Shown here piece by piece: positions 23,924 through 34,840 of a stretch of 64,000 nt of DNA. Source of the DNA: Colletes latitarsis (lineage: Eukaryota > Arthropoda > Insecta > Hymenoptera > Colletidae); the NCBI RefSeq assembly GCF_051014445.1, contig NW_027488377.1, positions 4,836,001-4,900,000 on the forward strand, in the 5' to 3' direction. Position 1 is the stretch's first letter, and every line of letters starts with the position of its first letter. The notes under the pieces were generated by a model. It did no database searches, was not told the DNA's origin, and saw nothing but the letters and a program-made list of their open reading frames with translations. The position numbers and the translations under genes are program-made.

Positions 23924-24700
23924 GCGGACGACCTGGCTGCCTCCCGGCGCAGCATGACTATGCTGCGTCGGGTGCAGAGGCGCATGGCGCTCAGGGTCGT
24001 CCGCGGGTATCGGACCATGTCACATGAGGCGGCGACGGTTCTAGCGGGGATGCCGCCCATGGACCTGCTCGCGCGGTCGCACGCGGCGATGTACCGGCGC
24101 CGCGTCGACCGTCGCGCGGGGGTGGGGGCGGTCCCGGGCGGGCAGGAACCTGCTTGGGGCGATTTGAAGCGCCAGGCCCGGCAGTCCGTGTTGCTCGCGT
24201 GGCAGGAGCGGCTGGCTCTGCCAACCGCGGGGCACCGGACTGTCGGGGCTGTTCGGCCACTCCTGAAGGAGTGGCTGGACAGAGGCCATGGCAGCCTCAC
24301 CTACCGGCTGGCACAGGTATTTTCCGGGCATGGCAGCTTCGGAAGATACCTGTGCCGGATAGGGAAGAAGCCGACGGCGCGTTGCTGCCACTGCGACGCT
24401 GAGCAGGACACGGCGGATCATACCCTGGAGGTATGCCCCGCGTGGGAGGGGGAGCGCCGTGTCCTGGTCGGCGTCGTCGGGCGGGATGTCTCGCTGCCGG
24501 GCGTGGTGCGCTCCATGCTCGGCAGCGAGGAGAAGTGGAGGGCCGTGGCCTCCTTCTGCGAGAACGTAATGTTGCAGAAGGAGGCCGCGGGGAGGGCGCG
24601 CGAGCTTCAGCGGCGCGCTGGTGCTCGCGCTCGTGCGGTGGCCCGAGGTCGTCGCCCGGTCGCGAGGCGTCGCGGGCGGCCGCCTCGGCGTGGCGGATGA

Positions 24701-25216
24701 CCTAGGCTGGGAGGGGGGTCTTGAGGGGACCCTCCTCCCGCCAGGCGGCGCCGGGTCGGACCGGTTGGGGGTAGGAGTGCCTCCCCCTACCGGTCCGACG
24801 CAAGGGGAGGCACCCTCGGCGGTCTGGTGCGGCCATGAACGCCCGGCCGCCGAGGGGTGGAAACGGGGTCGCGGGCGGTTGCGAGTTGGGGCTCGCAGCC
24901 GCCACTAAACGCGGCCCCGGGACCGATAGCGGCGGGATGGAGTGGCCCCGTCCCGCCGCTATGAGGCAGTGTGTCTACTGGGGGGACCGATTGTCCCCCC
25001 GGGGGATGGGCGCGAAAGCGCGGGCACGGGGAGGATACCGGAAGAATGCTTCGAGCGATTCCCGGTATCCTCCCAAAGCGTGCCGAAGGGTCACCGTGGG
25101 GTTTTTAGTGGGTAGGTCCCGCGCCTGTCGTTGTACGGGCGCGGGGAATCCCACACACCCCTCCCACCTCTCCCCAAGGAGGTGGGAGGGAGTCTTTCGA
25201 AGATTTTCCCCACGAC
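24701..25216 (+). other. 3' UTR of the retrotransposon, a chain of hairpins
   Basis: I found seven strong inverted repeats in about 0.5 kb: 24755-24799 (11 + 5 bp stem with one T-T mismatch), 24874-24903 (12 bp with one G-T), 24926-24962 (perfect 12 bp), 24980-25000 (8 bp), 25029-25074 (perfect 13 bp, with an outer GGCACG/CGTGCC stem at 25023-25084), 25118-25145 (perfect 8 bp) and 25159-25190 (perfect 11 bp). In R1/R2-type elements the reverse transcriptase recognises 3' UTR RNA structure, so these probably form the template recognition signal. No ORF here is credible. Confidence 0.8.
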
Positions 25217-25227
25217 AAAAAAAAAAA
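25217..25227 (+). other. Poly-A tail of the retrotransposon (11 A)
   Basis: Eleven A directly follow CCCCACGAC and precede G plus the target-site duplication. This marks the 3' end of the reverse-transcribed RNA. Confidence 0.93.
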
Positions 25228-25228
25228 G

Positions 25229-25241
25229 GTACGAGCCAGAT
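25229..25241 (+). repeat. Target-site duplication, 3' copy (13 bp)
   Basis: GTACGAGCCAGAT repeats 19246-19258 exactly. The satellite then resumes with GAGGGCAAATCCCAG in the phase expected of an uninterrupted monomer, so the insertion removed no satellite sequence. Confidence 0.93.
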
Positions 25242-28144
25242 GAGGGCAAATCCCAGACCTAACCGAGACATAACCGGCGCTATCCTCTAAAATATTAATC
25301 GCAACCAGGTTTAATTGACTGTTTCGGTGTGGTACCGCATTACTACGTGATCCAAACCAGAAAAAGGCCAGGATCTGGCCAACAAGTATGCGAAAAATGC
25401 GAAAGTATGAGCCAGATGATTGCAAACACCAGAACTATGCCTGACATAACCAGCGTTATCCTCTAAAATACGAATCAGAACATGCTTTTAATGACTGTTT
25501 CAGTGTGGTACCACGTTATTACGTGATCCAAACCAGAAAAAGGCCAGGATCTGGCCAAAAAGTATGCGAAACATGCGAAAGTACGAGCCAGATGAGGGCA
25601 AACACCAGACCTAAAACAGACATACCGGCGTTATCCCCTAAAATATTAATCGCAACCAGGTTTAATTGACTGTTTCGGTGTGGTACCGCATTACTACGTG
25701 ATCCAAACCAGAAAAAGGCCAGGATCTGGCCAACAAGTATGAGAAAAATGCGAAAGTTCGAGCCAGATGAGGGCAAATACCAGACCTAACCCAGACAAAA
25801 CCGGCGTTATCCTCTAAAATATTAATCGCAACCAGGTATAATTGACTGTTTCGGTGTGGTACCGCATGCCTACGATGATCCAAACCAGAAAGAGGCCAGG
25901 ATCTGGCTAACAAGTATGCGAAAAATGCGAAAGTACGAGCCAGATGAGGGCAAATCCCAGACCTAACCCAGACAAAATCGGCGTTATCCCCTAAAATATT
26001 AATCGCAACCAGGTATAATTGACTGTTTCGGTGTGGTACCGCATTGCTACGATGATCCAAACCAGAGAGAGGCCAGGATCTGGCTAACAAGTATGCGAAA
26101 AATGCGAAAGTTCGAGCCAGATGAGGGCAAATCCCAGACATAACTGAGACATAACCGCCGTTATCCTCTAAAATACGAATCAGAACATGCTTTTAATGGC
26201 TGTTTCAGTGTGGTACCACATTACTACGTGATCCAAGCCAGAAGAAGGCCAGGATCTGGCCAACAAGTATGCGAAACATGCGAAAGTACGAGCCAGATGA
26301 TGGCAAACACCAGACCTAACCCAGACATAACCGGCGTTATTCTCTAAAATATTAATCGCAACCAGGTTCAATTGACTGTTTCGGTGTGGAACCACAATAC
26401 GACGGGATCCAATCCACAAAAAACCCAAGATCTGGTCAACAACTATGAGAAAAACGCGAAAGTATGAGCCAGATGATTGCAAATACCAGAAATATCCCAG
26501 ACATAACCAGCGTTGTCCTTTAAAATATTATTCGCAACCAGGTTTAATTGACTGTTTCAGTCTGGTACCACTTTACTACGTGGTCCAAGCCAGAAGAAGG
26601 CCAGGATCTGGCCAACAAGTATGCGAAAAATGCGAAAGTCCGAGCCAGATGAGGGCAAATACCAGACCTAACCGAGACATAACCGGCGTTATCCTCTAAA
26701 ATATTAATCGCAACCAGGTTCAATTGACTGTTTCGGTGTGGAACCGCATTACTACGTGATCCAAACCAGAAAAAACCCAGGATCTGGCCAATAACTATGA
26801 GAAAAACGCGAAAGTATGAGCCAGATGATAGCAAATACCAGAGCTAACCCAGACATATCCAGCGTTATCCTCTAAAATACTTATCGGAACCAGCTTCTAT
26901 TGACTGTTTCAGTGTGGTACCACATTACAACGTGATCCAAACCAGAAAAGGGCCAGGGTCTGGCCAACAAGTGTGCGAAAAACGCGAAAGTATGAGCCAG
27001 ATGATTGCAAATACCAGAACTAACACAGACATAACCAGCGTTATCCTCTAAAATACTAATCGGAACCAGCTTTTATTGACTGTTTCAGTGTGGTACAACA
27101 TTACTACGGAATCCATATCAGAAAAACCCCAGGATCTGGCCAACAAGAATGCGAAAAATACGAAAGTACGAGCCAGATGGGGGCAAATCCCAGACCAAAC
27201 CGAGACACAACCAGCGTTATCCTCTAAAATATTAATCGCAACCAGGTTTAATTGACTCTTTCGATGTGGTACCGCATTACTACGTGATCCAAACCAGAAA
27301 GAGGCCAGGATCTGGCCAACAAGAATGCGAAAAATGCGAAAGTACGAGCCAGATGTGGGCAAATCCCAGACCTACCCGAGACATAAACGGCGTTGTCCTC
27401 TAAAATATTAATCGCAACCAGGTTTAATTGACTGTTTCAGTGTGGTACCACATTACTACGGGATCCAAACCAGAAAAAAACCCAGGATATGGCCAACATG
27501 TATGCGAAAATTGCGAAGGTATGAGCCAGATGAGGGCAAATACCAGACCTAACCCAGACATAACCGGCGTTATCCGCTAAAATATTAATCTCAACCAGGT
27601 TTAATTGACTGTTTCGTTGTGGAACCACATTACTACGTGATCCAAACCAGAAAAAGGCCAGGATCTGGCCAACAAGTATGAGAAAAATGCGCAAGTTCGA
27701 GCCAGATGACGGCAAATACCAGACCTAACCCAGACAAAATCGGAGTTATCCCCTAAAATATTAATCGCAACCAGGTATAATTGACTGTTTCGGTGTGGTA
27801 CCGCATTACTACGTGATCCAAACCAGAAAAAGGCCAGGATCTGGCCAAAAAGTATGAGAAAAATGCGAAAGTTCGAGCCAGATGAGGGCAAATACCAGAA
27901 CTAACCCTGACATAACCAGCGTTATCCTCTAACATATTAATCGCAACCAGGTTTAATTGATTGTTTCGGTGTGGTACAGCATTACTACGTGATCCGAACA
28001 AGAAAAAGGCCAGGATCTGGCCAACAAGTATGCGCAAAATGCGAAAGTACGAGACAGATGAGGGCAAATCCCAGACCAAACCGAGACATAACCTCAGTTA
28101 TCCTCTAAAATATTAATCGCAACCAGGTTTAATTGACTGTTTCG

Positions 28145-31100
28145 GTGTGGTACCGCATTACTACGTGATCCAAACCAGAAAAAGGCCAGGATCTGGCCAA
28201 CAAGTAAGAGAAAAATGCGAAAGTACGAGCCAGATGGGGGCAAATCCCAGCCCTAACCGAGACATAACCAGAGTTATCCTCTAAAATATTAATCGCAACC
28301 AGGTATAATTGACTGTTTCGGTGTGGTACCGCATTGCTACGATGATCCAAACCAGAAAGAGGCCAGGATCGGGCCAAGAAGAATGCGAGAAACGCGAAAG
28401 TACGAGCCAGATGTGGGTAAATCCCAGACCTAACCCAGACATAACCGGCGTTATCCTCTAAAATAATAATCGCAACCGGGTTTAATTGACTGTTTCCGTG
28501 TGATACCACATTACTACGTGATCCAAACCAGAAGAAGCCCAGGATCTGGCCAACAAGTATGAGAAAAATGAGAAAGTATGAGCCAGATGATTGCAAATAC
28601 CACAACTAGCCCTGACGTAACCACCGTTATCCTCTAAAATACGAATCGGAACATGCTTTTAATGACTGTTTCAGTGTGGTACCACATTACTACGCGATCC
28701 AAACCAGAAAAAGGCCAGGATCTGGCCAACAAGAATGCGAAAAATGCGAAAGTACGAGCCAGATGAGGAAAAATCCCAGACCTACCCGAGACGTAACCGG
28801 CGTTATCCCCTAAAATATTAATCGCAACCAGGTTTAATCGACTGTTTCGGTGTGGTACCGCATCACTACGTGATCCCAACCAGAAAAAGGCCAGGATCTT
28901 GCTAACAAGTATGAGAAAAATGCGAAAGTATGAGCCAGATGATTGCAAATACCAGAACTACTCCTGGTATAACCAGCGTTATCCTCTAAAATACGCATCG
29001 GGACATGCTTTTAATGACTGTTTCAGTGTGGTACCGCATTACTACGTGATCCAAACCAGAAAAAGGCCAGGATCTGGCCAACAAGTATGAGAAAAATGCG
29101 AAAGTACGAGCCAGATGAGGGAAAGTCCCAGACCTAACCGAGACGTAACCGGCGTTATCCCATAAAATATTAATCGCAACCAGGTTTAATTGACTGTTTC
29201 GGTGTGGTACCGCATTACTACGTGATCCAAACCAGAAAAAGGCCAGGATCTGGCCAACAAGTATGAGATGAATGCGAAAGTACGACCCAGATGAGGGCGA
29301 ATACCAGACCTAACCCAGACATAACCGGCTTTATCCCCTAAAATATTAATCGCAACCAGGTTTAATTGACTGTTTCAGTGTGGTAACACATTACTATGTG
29401 GTCCAAGCCAGAAGACGCCCAGGATCTGCCTAACAAGTGTGCGAAAAATGCGAAAGTATGAGCCAGATGATTGCAAATACCACAACTAGCCCTGACATAA
29501 CCACCGTTATCCTCTAAAATACGAATCGGAACATGCTTTTAATGACTGTTTCAGTGTGGTACCACATTACTACGTGATCCAAGCCAGAAGAAGGCCAGGA
29601 TCTGGCCAACAAGTATGCGAAACATGCGAAAGTACGAGCCAGATGAGGGCAAACACCAGACCTAACCCAGACATAACCGGCGTTATTCTCTAAAATATTA
29701 ATCGCAACCAGGTTTAATTGACTGTTTCGGTGTGGTACCGCATTACTACGTGATCCAAACCAGAAAAAGGCCAGGATCTTGCCAACAAGAATGGGAAAAA
29801 TGCGAAAGTATGAGCCAGATGATTGCAAATACCAGAACTATGCCTGACATAACCAGCGTTATCCTCTAAAATACGAATCGGAACATGCTTTTAATGACTG
29901 TTTCAGTGTGGTAACACATTACTACGTGATCCAAACCAGAAAAATCGCAGGATCGGGCCAACAAGAATGCGAGAAACGCGAAAGTACGAGCCAGATGAGG
30001 GAAAATCCCAGACCTAACCCAGACATAACCGGCGTTATCCCCTAAAATATTAATCGCAACCAGGTTTAATTGACTGTTTCGGTGTGGTACCGCATTACTA
30101 CGTGATCCAAACCAGAAAAAGGCCAGGATCTGGCCAACAAGTATGAGATGAAAGCGAAAGTACGACCCAGATGAGGGCAAATACCAGACCTAACCCAGAC
30201 ATAACCGGCTTTATCCCCTAAAATATTAATCGCAACCAGGTTTAATTGACTGTTTCGTTGTGGAACCACATTACTACGTGATCCAAACCAGAAAAATCGC
30301 AGGATCGGGCCAACAAGAATGCGAGAAACGCGAAAGTACGAGCCAGATGAGGGCAAATCCCAGACCTAACCCAGACATAACCGGCGTTATCCCCTAAAAT
30401 ATTAATCGCAACCAGGTTTAATTGACTGTTTCGGTGTGGTACCGCATTACTACGTGATCCAACCCGGAAAAAGGCCAGGATCCTGCCAACAAGTATGAGA
30501 AAAATGCAAAAGTACAAGTCAGATGTGGGCAAATACCAGACCTAACCCAGACATAACCAGCGTTATCCTCTAAAATATTAATCGCAACCAGGTTTAATTG
30601 ACTGTTTCGGTGTGGTACCGCATTACTACGTGATCCAAACCAGAAAAAGGCCAGGATCTTTCCAACAAGTACGAGAAAAATGCGAAAGTATGAGCCAGAT
30701 GATTGCAAGTACCAGAACTAACCCTGTCATAACCAGAGTTATCCACTAAAATACGCATCGGAACATGCTTTTAATGACTGTTTCAGTGTTGTACCACATT
30801 ACTACGTGATCCAAACCAGAAAAAGCCCAGGATCGGGCCAACAAGGATGCGAAAAATGCGAAAGTACGAGCCAGATGAGGGAAAATCCCAGACCTAACCG
30901 AGACGTAACCGGCGTTATCCCCTAAAATATTAATCGCAACCAGGTATAATTGACTGTTTCAGTGTGGTAACATATTACTATGTGGTCCAAGCCAGAAAAA
31001 TCCCAGGATCGGGCCAAGAAGAATGCGAGAAACGCGAAAGTACGAGCCAGATGAGGGAAAATCCCTGACCTAACCCAGACATAACCGGCGTTATCCTTTA

Positions 31101-34100
31101 AAATAATAATCGCAACCGGGTTTAATTGACTGTTTCCGTGTGGTACCACATTACTACGTGATCCAAACCAGAAAGAGGCCAGGATCTGCCTAACAAGTGT
31201 GCGACAAATGCGAAAGTACGAGCCAGATGAGGGCAAATACCAGACCTAACACAGACAAAACCGGCGTTATCCTCTAAAATATTAATCGCAACCAGGTTTA
31301 ATTGACTGTTTCGGTGTGGAACCACATTAGTACGGGATCCAAACCAGAAAGAACCCAGCATCTGGCCAACAAGTATGCGAAAAATGCGAAAGTATGAGCC
31401 AGATGATTGCAAATACCAGAACTAACCCAGACATAACCAGCGTTATCCTCTGAAATAATAATCGCAACCGGGTTTAATTGACTGTTTCCGTGTGGTACCG
31501 CATTACTACGTGATCCAAACCAGAAAAAGGCCAGGATCTGGCCAACAAGTAAGAGAAAAATGCGAAAGTACGAGCCAGATGGGGGCAAATCCCAGCCCTA
31601 ACCGAGACATAACCAGAGTTATCCTCTAAAATATTAATCGCAACCAGGTATAATTGACTGTTTCGGTGTGGTACCGCATTGCTACGATGATCCAAACCAG
31701 AAAGAGGCCAGGATCGGGCCAAGAAGAATGCGAGAAACGCGAAAGTACGAGCCAGATGTGGGTAAATCCCAGACCTAACCCAGACATAACCGGCGTTATC
31801 CTCTAAAATAATAATCGCAACCGGGTTTAATTGACTGTTTCCGTGTGATACCACATTACTACGTGATCCAAACCAGAAGAAGCCCAGGATCTGGCCAACA
31901 AGTATGAGAAAAATGAGAAAGTATGAGCCAGATGATTGCAAATACCACAACTAGCCCTGACGTAACCACCGTTATCCTCTAAAATACGAATCGGAACATG
32001 CTTTTAATGACTGTTTCAGTGTGGTACCACATTACTACGCGATCCAAACCAGAAAAAGGCCAGGATCTGGCCAACAAGAATGCGAAAAATGCGAAAGTAC
32101 GAGCCAGATGAGGAAAAATCCCAGACCTACCCGAGACGTAACCGGCGTTATCCCCTAAAATATTAATCGCAACCAGGTTTAATCGACTGTTTCGGTGTGG
32201 TACCGCATCACTACGTGATCCCAACCAGAAAAAGGCCAGGATCTTGCTAACAAGTATGAGAAAAATGCGAAAGTATGAGCCAGATGATTGCAAATACCAG
32301 AACTACTCCTGGTATAACCAGCGTTATCCTCTAAAATACGCATCGGGACATGCTTTTAATGACTGTTTCAGTGTGGTACCGCATTACTACGTGATCCAAA
32401 CCAGAAAAAGGCCAGGATCTGGCCAACAAGTATGAGAAAAATGCGAAAGTACGAGCCAGATGAGGGAAAGTCCCAGACCTAACCGAGACGTAACCGGCGT
32501 TATCCCATAAAATATTAATCGCAACCAGGTTTAATTGACTGTTTCGGTGTGGTACCGCATTACTACGTGATCCAAACCAGAAAAAGGCCAGGATCTGGCC
32601 AACAAGTATGAGATGAATGCGAAAGTACGACCCAGATGAGGGCGAATACCAGACCTAACCCAGACATAACCGGCTTTATCCCCTAAAATATTAATCGCAA
32701 CCAGGTTTAATTGACTGTTTCAGTGTGGTAACACATTACTATGTGGTCCAAGCCAGAAGACGCCCAGGATCTGCCTAACAAGTGTGCGAAAAATGCGAAA
32801 GTATGAGCCAGATGATTGCAAATACCACAACTAGCCCTGACATAACCACCGTTATCCTCTAAAATACGAATCGGAACATGCTTTTAATGACTGTTTCAGT
32901 GTGGTACCACATTACTACGTGATCCAAGCCAGAAGAAGGCCAGGATCTGGCCAACAAGTATGCGAAACATGCGAAAGTACGAGCCAGATGAGGGCAAACA
33001 CCAGACCTAACCCAGACATAACCGGCGTTATTCTCTAAAATATTAATCGCAACCAGGTTTAATTGACTGTTTCGGTGTGGTACCGCATTACTACGTGATC
33101 CAAACCAGAAAAAGGCCAGGATCTTGCCAACAAGAATGGGAAAAATGCGAAAGTATGAGCCAGATGATTGCAAATACCAGAACTATGCCTGACATAACCA
33201 GCGTTATCCTCTAAAATACGAATCGGAACATGCTTTTAATGACTGTTTCAGTGTGGTAACACATTACTACGTGATCCAAACCAGAAAAATCGCAGGATCG
33301 GGCCAACAAGAATGCGAGAAACGCGAAAGTACGAGCCAGATGAGGGAAAATCCCAGACCTAACCCAGACATAACCGGCGTTATCCCCTAAAATATTAATC
33401 GCAACCAGGTTTAATTGACTGTTTCGGTGTGGTACCGCATTACTACGTGATCCAAACCAGAAAAAGGCCAGGATCTGGCCAACAAGTATGAGATGAAAGC
33501 GAAAGTACGACCCAGATGAGGGCAAATACCAGACCTAACCCAGACATAACCGGCTTTATCCCCTAAAATATTAATCGCAACCAGGTTTAATTGACTGTTT
33601 CGTTGTGGAACCACATTACTACGTGATCCAAACCAGAAAAATCGCAGGATCGGGCCAACAAGAATGCGAGAAACGCGAAAGTACGAGCCAGATGAGGGCA
33701 AATCCCAGACCTAACCCAGACATAACCGGCGTTATCCCCTAAAATATTAATCGCAACCAGGTTTAATTGACTGTTTCGGTGTGGTACCGCATTACTACGT
33801 GATCCAACCCGGAAAAAGGCCAGGATCCTGCCAACAAGTATGAGAAAAATGCAAAAGTACAAGTCAGATGTGGGCAAATACCAGACCTAACCCAGACATA
33901 ACCAGCGTTATCCTCTAAAATATTAATCGCAACCAGGTTTAATTGACTGTTTCGGTGTGGTACCGCATTACTACGTGATCCAAACCAGAAAAAGGCCAGG
34001 ATCTTTCCAACAAGTACGAGAAAAATGCGAAAGTATGAGCCAGATGATTGCAAGTACCAGAACTAACCCTGTCATAACCAGAGTTATCCACTAAAATACG

Positions 34101-34840
34101 CATCGGAACATGCTTTTAATGACTGTTTCAGTGTTGTACCACATTACTACGTGATCCAAACCAGAAAAAGCCCAGGATCGGGCCAACAAGGATGCGAAAA
34201 ATGCGAAAGTACGAGCCAGATGAGGGAAAATCCCAGACCTAACCGAGACGTAACCGGCGTTATCCCCTAAAATATTAATCGCAACCAGGTATAATTGACT
34301 GTTTCAGTGTGGTAACATATTACTATGTGGTCCAAGCCAGAAAAATCCCAGGATCGGGCCAAGAAGAATGCGAGAAACGCGAAAGTACGAGCCAGATGAG
34401 GGAAAATCCCTGACCTAACCCAGACATAACCGGCGTTATCCTTTAAAATAATAATCGCAACCGGGTTTAATTGACTGTTTCCGTGTGGTACCACATTACT
34501 ACGTGATCCAAACCAGAAAGAGGCCAGGATCTGCCTAACAAGTGTGCGACAAATGCGAAAGTACGAGCCAGATGAGGGCAAATACCAGACCTAACACAGA
34601 CAAAACCGGCGTTATCCTCTAAAATATTAATCGCAACCAGGTTTAATTGACTGTTTCGGTGTGGAACCACATTAGTACGGGATCCAAACCAGAAAGAACC
34701 CAGCATCTGGCCAACAAGTATGCGAAAAATGCGAAAGTATGAGCCAGATGATTGCAAATACCAGAACTAACCCAGACATAACCAGCGTTATCCTCTGAAA
34801 TAATAATCGCAACCGGGTTTAATTGACTGTTTCCGTGTGG
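28145..34840. repeat. 3345-bp tandem duplication (19 monomers), apparently exact
   Basis: About 28145-31489 is repeated as about 31490-34834 at a constant offset of 3345 bp. Every stretch compared was identical, including rare variants such as CAACCAGGTTTAATCGACTG (28824 and 32169) and CAAGTACGAGAAAAATGC (30665 and 34010). The left limit is set by TTTCGGTGTGG near 28141 against TTTCCGTGTGG near 31486. The right limit is where TACCGC is replaced by AAACGC after 34840. It is either a very recent unequal exchange or an assembly duplication. Confidence 0.88.

Larger units (their letters stand above)
21520..24700 (+). pseudogene. ORF2: endonuclease / reverse transcriptase polyprotein of the retrotransposon, broken
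   Basis: The product nicks the target and copies element RNA there. It has about 1059 codons, normal for the clade. Endonuclease motifs: N10 in LLLQANLNHC, E37 in AAEPY, GDFN with D125 and N127, SIVDVGF, and SDH with D201 and H202. Reverse transcriptase motifs: NTAPGPDGVPG, AYRPICLLDEVGKLFE, QFGFRGGRSTIDAI, SLDIANAF (catalytic D near 577), GVPQGSVLGPLLWN, CYADDTLVLA (D near 666-667), KTEVIAF and YLGLILDSHW. A C-terminal CX2CX8HX4C lies at 24383-24436, followed by an Arg-rich tail. Three lesions break it: TGA at 21694 (codon 59), one surplus base at 23505-23506 shifting the frame just before YADD, and TGA at 23921 where the family has Trp in YGAPVW. All catalytic residues I looked for are present, so decay is slight. 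No intact protein can come from this copy. Confidence 0.92.
19259..25228 (+). mobile_element. R1-clade-like non-LTR retrotransposon, about 5.97 kb, full length but mutated
   Basis: This is a clearly GC-rich block in a moderately AT-rich satellite. In order it holds a 5' UTR, ORF1 (gag-like, three zinc knuckles), ORF2 (endonuclease, reverse transcriptase, CCHC), a structured 3' UTR and a run of 11 A. It has no terminal repeats. A 13-bp target-site duplication flanks it, close to the 14 bp known for R1. The arrangement of endonuclease at the N-terminus, no RNase H domain visible, and CX2CX8HX4C near the C-terminus fits the R1 clade (R1, TRAS, SART and relatives). The single G at 25228 between the A run and the duplication may be an untemplated base. 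Clade assignment is from motif layout; I could not run a phylogeny, and a neighbouring clade such as LOA is the main alternative. Confidence 0.93.

Noticed and set aside
19259..25228. LTR retrotransposon, DNA transposon or retrovirus
   Set aside because: There are no terminal direct or inverted repeats, no protease or integrase motifs, and the element ends in poly-A with a target duplication of 13 bp.
19259..25228. Insertion into rDNA or telomeric repeats as for classical R1, TRAS or SART
   Set aside because: Both flanks are the 176-bp satellite; no 28S-like sequence and no TTAGG arrays are present.
24835..25290. Open frame running from the 3' UTR through the poly-A into the satellite
   Set aside because: It crosses the element boundary and hairpins, and has no recognisable domain.
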